Assembly (NCBI RefSeq): GCF_029854705.2
Contig: NZ_CP139035.1
Location: 2,666,001-2,730,000, forward strand
Length of the DNA: 64,000 nt
From: Akkermansia sp. N21116
GTDB taxonomy: Bacteria > Verrucomicrobiota > Verrucomicrobiia > Verrucomicrobiales > Akkermansiaceae
Direction of reading: 5' to 3'
Part shown: positions 48,338-58,332 of the stretch, piece after piece
Numbering within the stretch: the stretch's first letter is position 1
Layout: each line of letters opens with the position of its first letter
Notes under the pieces: generated by a model
Seen by the model: the letters and a program-made list of their open reading frames with translations, nothing else
What the model was told of the DNA's origin: nothing
Database searches by the model: none
Program-made: the position numbers and the translations under genes

Positions 48338-50256
48338 CTTACGCTTAACCTTTGATTTCCCTTGCCCACAAGTTTCAATTCACGCACCCGCGTAGGGTGC
48401 GACTCCGATCCTGAGCGTAGCGCCGGGTGCAGACGATGTTTCAATTCACGCACCCGCGTAGGGTGCGACACGGGCTACCATACCCACCGTTTTCCGGGGA
48501 GTAGTTTCAATTCACGCACCCGCGTAGGGTGCGACTTTACGACAAGTTGACGGAGGTGGAACGGCAACGGTTTCAATTCACGCACCCGCGTAGGGTGCGA
48601 CCCGCTGTTGCCGAGCAAGCCGGGGAGATTCAAAGGTTTCAATTCACGCACCCGCGTAGGGTGCGACGTGCGTCGGACGGCTCAGCCGATTGAGACGGAG
48701 CAGTTTCAATTCACGCACCCGCGTAGGGTGCGACTAAAAGGCCGTCCTTGGTGGAGGACGGCCGGGGGGTTTCAATTCACGCACCCGCGTAGGGTGCGAC
48801 AACACTCTTCTCGGGGTTCTTGGCTTTAAGGGACTGTTTCAATTCACGCACCCGCGTAGGGTGCGACACTCACTCCCCACCACAGCCTTACCCTCCTGGT
48901 CCCGTTTCAATTCACGCACCCGCGTAGGGTGCGACCGGAGCCTCATCAGACACCTGCGTCCCTGCCGGCGTTTCAATTCACGCACCCGCGTAGGGTGCGA
49001 CCCTGACAAGCTGCCCGTTCTTGTCCGTAATCCAGTGTTTCAATTCACGCACCCGCGTAGGGTGCGACTCGCATCACTCATCCCAATATCAAAGCTCACG
49101 TAGTTTCAATTCACGCACCCGCGTAGGGTGCGACACAATGGATCGAGACACCGAAATCATAATAGACCGTTTCAATTCACGCACCCGCGTAGGGTGCGAC
49201 TGCCGCTGTACCGGTACCGTGACTATGACGCTAAGTTTCAATTCACGCACCCGCGTAGGGTGCGACATTTTCGGGACCTGCCTTGGCTGACCTCCTTTTC
49301 GGTTTCAATTCACGCACCCGCGTAGGGTGCGACTGGAAGCATCCTGACGAGAAACTCCCGCGCATCTGGTTTCAATTCACGCACCCGCGTAGGGTGCGAC
49401 CATTCAGGCTCCAGCGTGTTGATGATTTTGTCCCGTTTCAATTCACGCACCCGCGTAGGGTGCGACCATAAATGGATTTCAAGGTATCATTTTGACACAT
49501 GTTTCAATTCACGCACCCGCGTAGGGTGCGACCATGCTCACGGAGGATACACGCTGTACCCGCATGGTTTCAATTCACGCACCCGCGTAGGGTGCGACCC
49601 ATTGCTATATGTACCATTCGCATAGCGATGCTGTTTCAATTCACGCACCCGCGTAGGGTGCGACTCCATCAACGCTTGATTCATCAATAGCGACACGGGT
49701 TTCAATTCACGCACCCGCGTAGGGTGCGACCTAAATCATAGAATACATAAGTTAATATAATAGTAGTTTCAATTCACGCACCCGCGTAGGGTGCGACTGA
49801 AGCCTCTGCAACGTCCCGCCACGAAGCGATGTTTCAATTCACGCACCCGCGTAGGGTGCGACTGACTGTATCTCCATCCCCACTACGGACGATGGGTTTC
49901 AATTCACGCACCCGCGTAGGGTGCGACGTTGACAACTGGCCGTACATGGTCGGGATTATACGTTTCAATTCACGCACCCGCGTAGGGTGCGACCTGTTAT
50001 AGAATGCTTTCTGAGCTTCATTGGGTCGTTTCAATTCACGCACCCGCGTAGGGTGCGACAAGGCATCATCGAAAGTCCGGCATGGGGCGATAGTTTCAAT
50101 TCACGCACCCGCGTAGGGTGCGACTCCTATAATAATAGGAGCGTCAGCAACGGATCCCGTTTCAATTCACGCACCCGCGTAGGGTGCGACATACGAGTGT
50201 CTCTTTATTATCCAACAATCCAATGTTTCAATTCACGCACCCGCGTAGGGTGCGAC

Positions 50257-50440
50257 AGTAGAAATGATAACATGTTCATACTACTGTATCAAAGAGGAGG
50301 ATTCCGCGAACCTCGGGATATTGGAGGAAGGAATCGTTCCTCTTTTCAATTTCGTTATTTCAATCTACAGAGAACCAAGCTACTGGAATCTCCGCGAACC
50401 TTCCGGAGTTTTTCCTATAGCTTGATGTTCGCGGAAGCGA
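50257..50440 (-). promoter_or_regulatory. CRISPR leader
   Basis: These 184 bases between cas2 and the first repeat hold the array promoter and adaptation signals. The word TCCGCGAACCT occurs at 50303-50313 and 50391-50401, and its inverse GTTCGCGGA at 50427-50435. These conserved words are candidate leader motifs for integration. Confidence 0.75.
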
Positions 50441-50731
50441 TCAAATCAGGAGAGTCCCGTCAATATCGTAGGATACTTTGGTTCCTATGTGAAGAACTTT
50501 ACTGCCTGCTGTCTTTCCCATGAAGTAAAACCTCATGCTGTCTTCTTCCTTGTCCATCTCATGAAGCAGTTGATCTTTCACGCCAACAAAAAGTGCCGAC
50601 GGAATTTGACACTCGAATACGGAATTTTGAACTCTTTGCCCATAGTTCTCGCATATGCGGGCAATCCGACGAAGACGACGCTCGCCCGCTTTAGTGGATG
50701 TAGCTACATCATAACAAATCAGGATAAACAT
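50441..50731 (-). CDS. cas2: CRISPR-associated endonuclease Cas2
   Basis: Cas2 forms the integration complex with Cas1. The 96-residue protein starts MFILICYDVATSTKAGERRLRRIARICENYG, with the ferredoxin-like fold and the conserved YDV Asp near residue 8. QNSVFECQI follows. Length is typical for type I-C Cas2. It is the last gene of the operon, begins 9 bases after cas1, and is followed directly by the leader. Confidence 0.97.
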   Translation of the reverse strand: MFILICYDVATSTKAGERRLRRIARICENYGQRVQNSVFECQIPSALFVGVKDQLLHEMDKEEDSMRFYFMGKTAGSKVLHIGTKVSYDIDGTLLI

Positions 50732-50740
50732 ATACTCTGG

Positions 50741-51769
50741 TTATTTCCAAATCATGGGTGGATAGGAGTCTATATCTCCCCTCAGATGGCGTGACAGCAA
50801 ACGCGCCTGAATATGAGGAAGAAATCCAATCGTCATCTTTTCTTGCAAGAAAGGATGAATGATCTGCTCTTTTTTTCGTTCCTGCCACGCGGTTATGACT
50901 TTTTTACGACTTTCTTCCCGAAGTAGAACTGCTCCACTTGCTTCGTATTCAAAATCCTTCATATCCAGTTGCTGCCGATTGATCAGGCTCAAGGCCATTC
51001 TGTCAGCCAGAGGGGCACGAAATTCTTCCATCAAGTCAAGAGCCAGTCCCGCACGCCCCGGTCTGTCCCGATGAAAAAAACCGACAAAAGAATCAAGTCC
51101 ACAAGCTTCCAATGCGGATCGGCAATCATGAGCCAAAAGGCTATAGAGAAAGGACAATACGGCATTGACGGCATCTCTCGGAGGACGCCTGTTTCTCCCA
51201 GAAAAGACGAATGCCCGATGGGAATTTGAAATCATGTGGGGAAATGCCGAAAAATAGATATCCGCAGCCTGTCCTTCAAACCCTAACAAGCTAGCAGCTG
51301 CATCTACTTTCCGTATCTGACGGATGCTGGCGGCCAATCCATCTATTGCCGGTTGCAGGGCCGACTGTGCGTCGGGATGATCCCGGGATGCCCTCATTAA
51401 GACATTTCGACAATTGAGTACCTTGGCGGTTATCATTTCACGAGCAATATGAAGACCGCGTTCAGCATCATCCGCCCATCGATATTGGGTTCTCCTCAAA
51501 AGAACATTACCGCGAGTCGCTCCCGTAGCAGAGGCAAAAAAACGCCCGTGAGGAGAACAAAAGCTCAAGGATATTCCTTGTTCTACACAGGCCGCCATCA
51601 ATTGAGGAGATACGGCAATGTCCCACCCCATCGTCATGATTGATTCCAAATTATGCAAGGGAACCCTCATCAAGGTGTTTCCTTTTTCCTGAATGGACAC
51701 TGTCTCGCCATCCTTGGCAAGCCACACGCCTTCCCGCGTAACAAAAAGAGTATTTAAATGCTGTTTCAT
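50741..51769 (-). CDS. cas1: CRISPR-associated endonuclease Cas1, type I-C
   Basis: Cas1 is the spacer integrase. The 342-residue protein starts MKQHLNTLFVTREGVWLAKD. Motifs include VPLHNLESIMTMG, NAVLSFLYSLLAHDCRSALE with the catalytic Glu region, GFFHRDRPGRAGLALDLMEE with its His, and FRAPLADRM. The start at 51769 overlaps the cas4 stop by the ATGA arrangement, which makes it far more likely than the upstream in-frame ATG at 51886. Active-site residues look intact. Confidence 0.97.
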   Translation of the reverse strand: MKQHLNTLFVTREGVWLAKDGETVSIQEKGNTLMRVPLHNLESIMTMGWDIAVSPQLMAACVEQGISLSFCSPHGRFFASATGATRGNVLLRRTQYRWADDAERGLHIAREMITAKVLNCRNVLMRASRDHPDAQSALQPAIDGLAASIRQIRKVDAAASLLGFEGQAADIYFSAFPHMISNSHRAFVFSGRNRRPPRDAVNAVLSFLYSLLAHDCRSALEACGLDSFVGFFHRDRPGRAGLALDLMEEFRAPLADRMALSLINRQQLDMKDFEYEASGAVLLREESRKKVITAWQERKKEQIIHPFLQEKMTIGFLPHIQARLLSRHLRGDIDSYPPMIWK

Positions 51770-52422
51770 GATGTCTCCCCAGTCTCTTCGGCAAGCATTG
51801 TCCTCAATTGATCTTCGATGTAGCTGGTAGCAGATGTTTTTCGGTTCCCGACAATGCCAGGCAGGCAAAATTCGTTCATGGAGCAAGCCGAACAGTGCAG
51901 GCCGGGAGATGGTTCCGGTATGTGGCAGGATTCGATCAATTGTTGAACCGCCAGTATAGTTGCCTTTGTCAGCTCTCTTAAGGAATCATCCATGGCTATT
52001 TCATGCCTCCGCCTGGTGCGCCAATAGAAAAACGCTCCCAGTGGGATATCTATCCCATGAATTTCTTCCAAACACAGAGCCTGAGCGCACAACTGAACTT
52101 CATCTGCCCGATGCTCCTTGGGTTTACCGTGTTTATATTCGACCGGTACAATGGCAGACCAGCGTTTGGACGAGCCATGGTACTCCACGAGATCCGCAAC
52201 CCCATGTATCCCATACCGCGCGGATTGCAAATGGACGCTCCGTTCGACTCTGATACCACCCTGGTTTCCGGATTCACCGGAGTCAACGCGCTGATGTTCG
52301 ATTCTTCCAGCAGCCGTCAAATAGTTTTCCCCCCATTCCTGCTCGACATGAATCAACGCACACTGCCTCGGACAAAAAAGGTAGTGCTGCAATGCAGAAA
52401 TGGGGATGGAGGAGGCTGGCAT
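51766..52422 (-). CDS. cas4: CRISPR-associated exonuclease Cas4
   Basis: Cas4 processes prespacers and helps select those with a PAM, often together with Cas1. The 218-residue protein has the iron-sulfur cysteines: one in YLFCPRQCALIHVEQ (about 14-28) and the cluster GLHCSACSMNEFCLP (about 174-188). The RecB nuclease core reads GVADLVEYHG and VPVEYKHGKPKEHRADEVQL, with Asp, Glu and Lys in place. A gap of 86 bases to cas7 is the largest in the operon. It overlaps cas1 by four bases. Confidence 0.96.
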   Translation of the reverse strand: MPASSIPISALQHYLFCPRQCALIHVEQEWGENYLTAAGRIEHQRVDSGESGNQGGIRVERSVHLQSARYGIHGVADLVEYHGSSKRWSAIVPVEYKHGKPKEHRADEVQLCAQALCLEEIHGIDIPLGAFFYWRTRRRHEIAMDDSLRELTKATILAVQQLIESCHIPEPSPGLHCSACSMNEFCLPGIVGNRKTSATSYIEDQLRTMLAEETGETS

Positions 52423-52508
52423 GAAGGATGCTGACCAACACTGGGCAAAGCCATTCCCTACCCGCCTCCTCCAGTAAGGAGAAGGAGACGGGAGGAGAAA
52501 TAAATTGT

Positions 52509-53372
52509 TTAACAGTCAATTTCTTCGACCGTTACTCCAGCTGGAAGCTTTTCACGATCAATATCAATCACATAGTCTCCAATGGAACGCGGAGCATCTA
52601 CTCCGTTCTTTTTGGTAACTTTGACAAGGTCGATCAATTTGTGTGCCGGAGCGGCCCCAAGCTGGTTGTTATGTTTGAAGAGGATCAATTTCCTCATGGC
52701 CATCGAACCCGCCGGACGCGCAGCAGAGGTGTCGAACTCAAACAGGTGAGTCAGAGCATCGACAAATGTTTCCCAATCGCCCTCGGAAAACCCGGTTTGC
52801 TCGGCAAGAAACGGATTCAGGCATCCCTGTGCCTTGTAGAGACCATAGGGAATGGCATATTTGCGCCCCATGGTTCTGTTGTCTCCGCCTTGTTTATCGG
52901 ATTCTTTTTGAGTGGTCACGGCACAACGCGTCACAGCGAATTCGGCATTGAAAACAGGGTCGATCGACCGTGCGAAAGAAAGCTGCAAAGGCCCTCTTAC
53001 CTGACCACAATTCACATCAGTCGTCATCACGGCACCGAATGCGCGGATGTCAAAAAAGTTCTGACACATCCAGGCGCGGGCATCGTCCTTTTCCTTAGCT
53101 CCTGCTTTTTTGTCAGGATCAAGTGAAAGTGCCGTGTAGGCACGCGCATTCTGGTCATTGAGAATGGCTTTCTCTTTCACATAAATATCGAAACCGGGAA
53201 CATCCTTTTTCGTTAACTGAATGAAATTGCGCACCTTGCGTTTCAGGCACACGTCAGTTACCAGCCCCTGCCCCGTTTCCACATCCTGGCGGGGCATGTT
53301 GCCTGCATCCGGATCGCCATTGGGGTTGGCATCCAGCACATCGAAGAGGAGAATAAAGTCAATTTTGTTCAT
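52509..53372 (-). CDS. cas7c: Cascade backbone subunit Cas7 (Csd2), type I-C
   Basis: Cas7 subunits polymerise along the crRNA spacer. The 287-residue protein starts [20 protein letters not shown], with the characteristic [16 protein letters not shown]. [20 protein letters not shown] and [16 protein letters not shown] follow, all standard for Csd2. It is preceded by cas8c with a 9-base gap. No deviation from the family is seen. Confidence 0.97.
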   Translation of the reverse strand: MNKIDFILLFDVLDANPNGDPDAGNMPRQDVETGQGLVTDVCLKRKVRNFIQLTKKDVPGFDIYVKEKAILNDQNARAYTALSLDPDKKAGAKEKDDARAWMCQNFFDIRAFGAVMTTDVNCGQVRGPLQLSFARSIDPVFNAEFAVTRCAVTTQKESDKQGGDNRTMGRKYAIPYGLYKAQGCLNPFLAEQTGFSEGDWETFVDALTHLFEFDTSAARPAGSMAMRKLILFKHNNQLGAAPAHKLIDLVKVTKKNGVDAPRSIGDYVIDIDREKLPAGVTVEEIDC

Positions 53373-53381
53373 GATTGTTGA

Positions 53382-53759
53382 TTAAGCGGTTGGTTGTTGT
53401 TCTGAATTGGATGGAGTGTCTTTCTTTTGGTAGAAACTATTCATCTGGTGGTAGTACCCCAAAGTGAAGAGGGCTTGTTGTTCCAAGGTGAAACGTCGAG
53501 GCATACTGGTTTTGATCTTGTCTTCAATCTCCCCGAGCAACTTCTCTCTATTCACCCTGTGCCCTTCCGAGGGCAGCTTTTTCAAATGGTGCTGGTTCAG
53601 CCTGGCAAGGCGAGACATGACGAGCAGGGGCGTCATGGAGGCACTTGAAAAATAGCTTTTAACGGTCGATGTAAGTCCGGCGTCTTCCTGCGTCTTGACG
53701 TAGACGGCAAAAAGACGCCCTATCACATAACCGGGTTCTTCGTTGTCTGTATTCAGCAT
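53382..53759 (-). CDS. cas11c: Candidate internally translated small subunit Cas11c
   Basis: In characterised type I-C systems the Cas11 small subunit is made from an internal start near the 3' end of cas8c. Here an in-frame ATG at 53757-53759 begins MLNTDNEEPGYVIGRL and would give 125 residues, all helical in character and of the expected size. No strong Shine-Dalgarno precedes it, which is also true of most genes here. The call rests on family knowledge and position, not on a visible initiation signal. Confidence 0.5.
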   Translation of the reverse strand: MLNTDNEEPGYVIGRLFAVYVKTQEDAGLTSTVKSYFSSASMTPLLVMSRLARLNQHHLKKLPSEGHRVNREKLLGEIEDKIKTSMPRRFTLEQQALFTLGYYHQMNSFYQKKDTPSNSEQQPTA

Positions 53760-55175
53760 TTTCGTTATGGAATGTTGTTTGTTTCTGATAAGCCACGCTT
53801 TAAGAAATGAAGCGCGTAAATAGTTGACGTCACAATCTATCCGTATCCTCCTCAACATAGCGCCCGCTATGGCATCCGAATATGGAAGGCCTTGTAAAAT
53901 AGACCGCATCAAGGCCCCCACATAGGGTTTGGGGATATCTTTAGACTCGCGACAGGTCTGCCTCAACAAGTCAAAAGGAAGGGGCAATTCCGGGTCGGGG
54001 AACTTGCTGTTTTCCTTAGTCCACCGGGGGACAATACTGAGGTTTTCGTAATGGTTTTGGACGAGACGGCGTAATTCTCCAAAGCTTGAGACAAGCCAGA
54101 AGGGCACCGACAGGCGCGACGCATTGGCTTCCAGCCCCAGAATGAAAAAACGCACATCATCATCCGGATCCACTCCCTTGTCCAAGCGCCCCTGTTTCAA
54201 GGCAGTCAAGATGGATTCCACCCTCTCGCTCACGCTCTTATCCATGGCAGGCGGCAGCGTGTTGATCATCGAGCGGAAAACGATATTGACTTCCTCCATT
54301 TTTGAGACCGGGGCATCACTCCAAAACACCGTCGATGCCGCTCCTAACTGAAGACTGTGGTTCTCGTTCTCCAACAGATAATTCAGGGCATTGCAGTAGG
54401 AAAAGGCCGCATATTCCCCAACTGGGGCGTTGAGGCTCTGTTCCTTGCCATAGGATGTAAAGGCAGAACAATTGAAGGACACAAGCTTGGCACCGGATAC
54501 TTGCGCCTTCCACACCCCTTTGATGGCAGGTTCATGGAGCAACGCCAAGTTACTTTCCTTCCCCGAAACCAGGCAAATCCCCCTGTTGGTGCCATCGGAG
54601 CCGGAGTCCTTGCCCGACCAGGCATCGTTTCCCTCTCTCCTCCACCAGTCCTGAATCTCGGGCGTCGTGTGTACATCCTTCTTACTGCTCTGGATGCGAA
54701 AAACGCCGTTACAGGTGTATAGCGAGGCATCGCTGATTTTCTCAGGAGTCAACTCCGGGTTCCACGATTCCAAAAACCGACACACTGCACTGAACGCTGG
54801 ATGCCCCACCCGGGATTCGAAGGCAAGATACTTGTCCCTCAATGCGGCAAATGCCTCGCGGGTACGTGCCGGCTTCTTGTCATCTGCCCCTTTGTAACCC
54901 AGCAAATACCCGCTATTGTCCCAGAGGAAGCATGGATTCAGTCCCGACCCTGAAGGCTTGGTACCACCGGGGACGATCATCTTCTGAGCTCTGGGCTTGG
55001 GCTTCTTGTCCGTCGGGGAAGGCTCTCGTATGTCCCGTATTTCCACGAGCGTTCCATCTTCTTTCAAGACAATGCGAAAGCCGATGAGCTGGGTGCTGAA
55101 TCCCAAATCCGGCAATTGGTTCCCATCTTCCTGAAGCAGACGAGAGTAAAGGGCATTAAGTTCCTGTAAAATCAT
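53382..55175 (-). CDS. cas8c: Cascade large subunit Cas8c (Csd1)
   Basis: Cas8c recognises the PAM and starts R-loop formation. The 597-residue protein starts MILQELNALYSRLLQEDGNQ. CLVSGKESNLALLHEPAIKG (about 205-225) and FNCSAFTSYGKEQSLNAPVG (about 235-255) are typical of Csd1. The C-terminal helical part, from about MLNTDNEEPGYVIGRLFAVY, corresponds to the internally translated small subunit of other type I-C systems. Length is normal. It is flanked by 7- and 9-base gaps within the operon. Confidence 0.96.
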   Translation of the reverse strand: MILQELNALYSRLLQEDGNQLPDLGFSTQLIGFRIVLKEDGTLVEIRDIREPSPTDKKPKPRAQKMIVPGGTKPSGSGLNPCFLWDNSGYLLGYKGADDKKPARTREAFAALRDKYLAFESRVGHPAFSAVCRFLESWNPELTPEKISDASLYTCNGVFRIQSSKKDVHTTPEIQDWWRREGNDAWSGKDSGSDGTNRGICLVSGKESNLALLHEPAIKGVWKAQVSGAKLVSFNCSAFTSYGKEQSLNAPVGEYAAFSYCNALNYLLENENHSLQLGAASTVFWSDAPVSKMEEVNIVFRSMINTLPPAMDKSVSERVESILTALKQGRLDKGVDPDDDVRFFILGLEANASRLSVPFWLVSSFGELRRLVQNHYENLSIVPRWTKENSKFPDPELPLPFDLLRQTCRESKDIPKPYVGALMRSILQGLPYSDAIAGAMLRRIRIDCDVNYLRASFLKAWLIRNKQHSITKMLNTDNEEPGYVIGRLFAVYVKTQEDAGLTSTVKSYFSSASMTPLLVMSRLARLNQHHLKKLPSEGHRVNREKLLGEIEDKIKTSMPRRFTLEQQALFTLGYYHQMNSFYQKKDTPSNSEQQPTA

Positions 55176-55182
55176 GGCATCT

Positions 55183-55896
55183 TCAATTCATTGTTTCAGA
55201 CAGTGGCGGCACGGACATGATTCCATCCTCCAGTGACGCCATGAAAAACCTCGGCTGTGCAGTCACTCTGACGCCGTCGTTCGACCTGACAATCTTGCCT
55301 TTTTGATCCGGGATATAGTCGATCTCGTGCAGCATCAGTCCCAGATTCCTGTTCCTGTCCCGCTCAGGGAGCTCTGATGGAGGGGCAGATTCCTCCTCCC
55401 AAAGCTCAAAATCAACGGGGAACTCCCGCGTCCCGAAATAAGGTTGATGGAAGCACTGCCCCTTGGACGCCCGCCTCTTGAACATCTCCAAATGCTTCAC
55501 TTCCGAAGCAATGGCAGGATTCTCATCGGCCTTCAGGACCTCAATATGAGCCTCAATCAGGTACTCGACATCCCTCAAAATAGTCGAAGCTCGCTGCTGT
55601 CTTCTCTCTTCGATGAACATCCCGGCATTGCCGCTTCCTCCCTGCATCCATTCCTTCTTGGGCTTCGGAAATTTTCCGTCCACTTCATTCCTCCTGACTT
55701 GGAAAAAACGGATAGGCTTCAACACGTGAATCCTGTCGATCACCCATCGGATTTCGGGCTTCCAATAAATCGCAGACAAAACGCCAATCGCCGCCGAAGG
55801 AGTCATCACTTCATAGGAAAAACGTTCCGCCTTCAACTCCGGACGCGTAAAACAGGCAAATGCACCCCATACATGTAATTTTATTCCAGATATCAT
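55183..55896 (-). CDS. cas5c: Cas5c, crRNA-processing endonuclease
   Basis: In type I-C, Cas5c (Cas5d) cuts the pre-crRNA and replaces Cas6, which is absent here. The 237-residue protein starts MISGIKLHVWGAFACFTRPE, with ERFSYEVMTPSAAIGVLSAI and WVIDRIHVLKPIRFFQVRRNE following. QCFHQPYFGTREFPVDFEL contains the family's His/Tyr region. It is separated from cas3 by 3 bases and from cas8c by 7 bases. The repeat has a clear stem for it to recognise. Confidence 0.96.
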   Translation of the reverse strand: MISGIKLHVWGAFACFTRPELKAERFSYEVMTPSAAIGVLSAIYWKPEIRWVIDRIHVLKPIRFFQVRRNEVDGKFPKPKKEWMQGGSGNAGMFIEERRQQRASTILRDVEYLIEAHIEVLKADENPAIASEVKHLEMFKRRASKGQCFHQPYFGTREFPVDFELWEEESAPPSELPERDRNRNLGLMLHEIDYIPDQKGKIVRSNDGVRVTAQPRFFMASLEDGIMSVPPLSETMN

Positions 55897-55899
55897 ACG

Positions 55900-58332
55900 T
55901 CAAATCATGTAAGCTTTCCAATTGGGATCCCACAGTTTGCTTGAAAGAAAACCAATATTAGCATCATAAATATCGTCTCCTGCCGGCACAATAAAAATCG
56001 TCTCTCTTGCAAATTTTTCCACTTTCCCGTGTTGAAGAGCGACCCAATCGTTATCATACACATTCACAGACCACCATCCCGCCTTCTGATACAAATCCCG
56101 AGGCGGCATCAGCCCGGCTTGTTCACGCCACTTGAACTCCTGATAAATAGCTTCAGCCTCCTTCTCACCTGCCCTCACAATCATGATGCGATGTTGTTGC
56201 TCTGGAATCATCTGAAAGCTCTCCGCTACTGCCTTGAACTTCATATTCCGATACATTTTCGTGGGATTGGAAGCACCCGTAGCAGTCTTTTCTACGATGC
56301 CCGGAGTATCCCATCTATCAGTCGAGTCTTTATGGTCTTGATAATAATGTTCGAAGAACAAATCGACGGCATGAGGTTCCAGAAGATCCGCCACATCGAC
56401 ACTACCCAACACATCGCGCGTTGCAGCCTGAGCTTTCCGCAATGAAGGCAATTCTTTGGGAACTTGACGATCGCTCGACGCAAACAGAAACACGCGCCCC
56501 CCATCCGCATACTCGCCGTGCCTGTTACAGCGTCCTGCCGCCTGGGCAATCGAATCAACCCCAGCCATATCACGGTAAACGACGTGGAAGGAGAGGTCAA
56601 CCCCGGCCTCCACCACCGGTGTCGCCACCAGTACAACAGGCTCACCGAGGCGCAAGCGCTCTTTCACCAGATCCAAAATGCGCTTGCGATCCACGGGCCG
56701 CATCCGCGCGGACAAATGGAACAATCCGTCCCTGTCCACCTGCTCTTTCTGCGCCAGAGCTCCATACACCGCCTGCGCCTGCGCCGTCAAATTGACAATC
56801 AACAGGCATGAGGGCAGAGACTCGCTGACCACGTGTTCCACCAGTGTCTCCACATCGAGTTCGCCCAGGCTGGACAATTTCACACGCTTCATACAGGAAA
56901 ACAACCGTTCTTCCATCTCCTGCCCCAGCAGACTTTTTTGTTCACCATGATCCCAGCCTATCGGGAAATCATCCGACTTTTCAAGCGGTGGCTGGGTCGC
57001 CGTGCAAAGCACTACAGTCGAACCATAGTCGCGGTGGAGCCCCTGCATCGCCAGCAGGCATGGAGACAACAAGGATACGGGCAAGGTCTGCGCTTCATCG
57101 AAAATCACGACAGCCTGAGCCATCCGGTGCAATTTGCGGCAGGCAGAGGGATGGTTGGAAAACAGGGACTCAAAAAACTGTACGCCCGTTGTCAGAATTA
57201 GGGGAGCATCCCAGTTTTCAGCAAGCACAGTCGGGTTTAGAGAATCACCATCCTCATCCTTCTTGTCGGGAACATCGATATTGGAATGGTGCTCCAATAC
57301 GCAGGAAACATTCAATTCCTTCGACAAACGCTCAAAAACCTGACGAAACTCGGAAGCCGTCTGGTCGATAATACTCGTGTAGGGAATCACATAAATCACA
57401 CGCTTCAATCCATGTGCCAAAGCATGCTTCAAGGCAAAACTGAGGGATGAGAGCGTCTTGCCTCCTCCGGTGGGCACATTCAGACGATAAATTCCCGGGT
57501 CGCCGGATGCCTGTTCCAAGCAGGAATGGTGAATTTTCCGTCTCAAGGACGAAATGGGAGAACCATCATTCTTCTCCTCCTTTTCCCTAAGGTTTTCCTC
57601 CAACTCCCGGCTCATTTGTTGCAGGATATCTTCCGGCCAAACGGGGCGGTTCCTATACGAGTCAGGAGACCTAAACTCTTCAGATGCCAAACAGTCCGCG
57701 TCAACGAGGCAAGAAAACAACATTCTCACCTGCATCGCGACCGCAAATCCGTGCCTTTCGCAAGAGCCCCCAATCATACACGGGTGAATTCCCGGCACAC
57801 TCCCTTTTTCTCCGGAGCAAATACGATGTGCGGCCTCCCCCCAACTCTTAGCAAGAGTCCCCGGCTCCAGCAGGCTGGCAGGAGCATGGCTTTTCCATTC
57901 CCCGATCTCCTTGAGCAACCTGATGTTGAAAAGGCTATCGCCATCAGGCAAACCGGAATGATGCCCTGCAATCACATAGGCAAACAAATCAGAAATAGGA
58001 CTCAGGTCAGCAGGAAATAAAGTATCTACAGCATAGCGAGCCCCAACGATCGCATGATCCACACTGCCTCTCACCACAGAATCTCCGTCAGCGGATTTCT
58101 CCAGATAGACCTGGAACTCATTGAGGAACTTCCCCAAATCATGCCACAAGCCCGCCATCCTGCCGCACTCCCCCCAAACATGGGGGAAATAAGGTGATAC
58201 ACCGGAAGCAAAACAAGAGGCCAAACGGGCACACCTATTCAAATGCCCGACTATGGGGACATCCCAACCATCTGTATACAAAGGTTCCCATAAACTCTTG
58301 TCTTCCTGTTTGGTATGAGCGTAATACATCAT
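55900..58332 (-). CDS. cas3: Cas3 helicase-nuclease with HD domain
   Basis: Cas3 unwinds and degrades DNA marked by Cascade. The 810-residue protein has an N-terminal HD nuclease: His in IVGHLNRCARLASCF (about 27-41), MAGLWHDLGKFLNEF (HD at about 64-65) and VIAGHHSGLPDGD. A DExD/H helicase follows, with Walker A VPTGGGKTLSSL, DEAQ box IFDEAQTLP, TATQPP, TPVVEAGVDL and AQAAGRCNRHGEYADGG. All motifs are present. Tandem ATGs lie at 58332 and 58329, and either could be used. It is the first gene of the operon; the region upstream is AT-rich and should hold the promoter. Confidence 0.97.
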   Translation of the reverse strand: MMYYAHTKQEDKSLWEPLYTDGWDVPIVGHLNRCARLASCFASGVSPYFPHVWGECGRMAGLWHDLGKFLNEFQVYLEKSADGDSVVRGSVDHAIVGARYAVDTLFPADLSPISDLFAYVIAGHHSGLPDGDSLFNIRLLKEIGEWKSHAPASLLEPGTLAKSWGEAAHRICSGEKGSVPGIHPCMIGGSCERHGFAVAMQVRMLFSCLVDADCLASEEFRSPDSYRNRPVWPEDILQQMSRELEENLREKEEKNDGSPISSLRRKIHHSCLEQASGDPGIYRLNVPTGGGKTLSSLSFALKHALAHGLKRVIYVIPYTSIIDQTASEFRQVFERLSKELNVSCVLEHHSNIDVPDKKDEDGDSLNPTVLAENWDAPLILTTGVQFFESLFSNHPSACRKLHRMAQAVVIFDEAQTLPVSLLSPCLLAMQGLHRDYGSTVVLCTATQPPLEKSDDFPIGWDHGEQKSLLGQEMEERLFSCMKRVKLSSLGELDVETLVEHVVSESLPSCLLIVNLTAQAQAVYGALAQKEQVDRDGLFHLSARMRPVDRKRILDLVKERLRLGEPVVLVATPVVEAGVDLSFHVVYRDMAGVDSIAQAAGRCNRHGEYADGGRVFLFASSDRQVPKELPSLRKAQAATRDVLGSVDVADLLEPHAVDLFFEHYYQDHKDSTDRWDTPGIVEKTATGASNPTKMYRNMKFKAVAESFQMIPEQQHRIMIVRAGEKEAEAIYQEFKWREQAGLMPPRDLYQKAGWWSVNVYDNDWVALQHGKVEKFARETIFIVPAGDDIYDANIGFLSSKLWDPNWKAYMI

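Larger units (their letters stand above)
43410..50256 (-). CRISPR. Type I-C CRISPR array, 104 repeats and 103 spacers
   Basis: A 32-base repeat recurs every 65-67 bases. On the transcribed minus strand it begins GTCGCACCCTACGCGG and ends GTGCGTGAATTGAAAC, a type I-C repeat with stem GCACCC/GGGTGC and the 3' end that becomes the crRNA 5' handle. By hand count there are 103 spacers of 32-37 bases, 81 of them distinct. Twenty-one units are present twice, and one spacer occurs twice in a row. Repeats other than the leader-distal one look identical. The cas operon lies upstream on the same strand, so new spacers should be added near 50256. Confidence 0.99.

Noticed and set aside
43502-50523. Chains of open frames across the array encoding repeated FNSRTRVGCD or FQFTHPRRVR peptides
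   Set aside because: They are translations of the 32-base CRISPR repeat and random spacers, with no start signals or real protein character.
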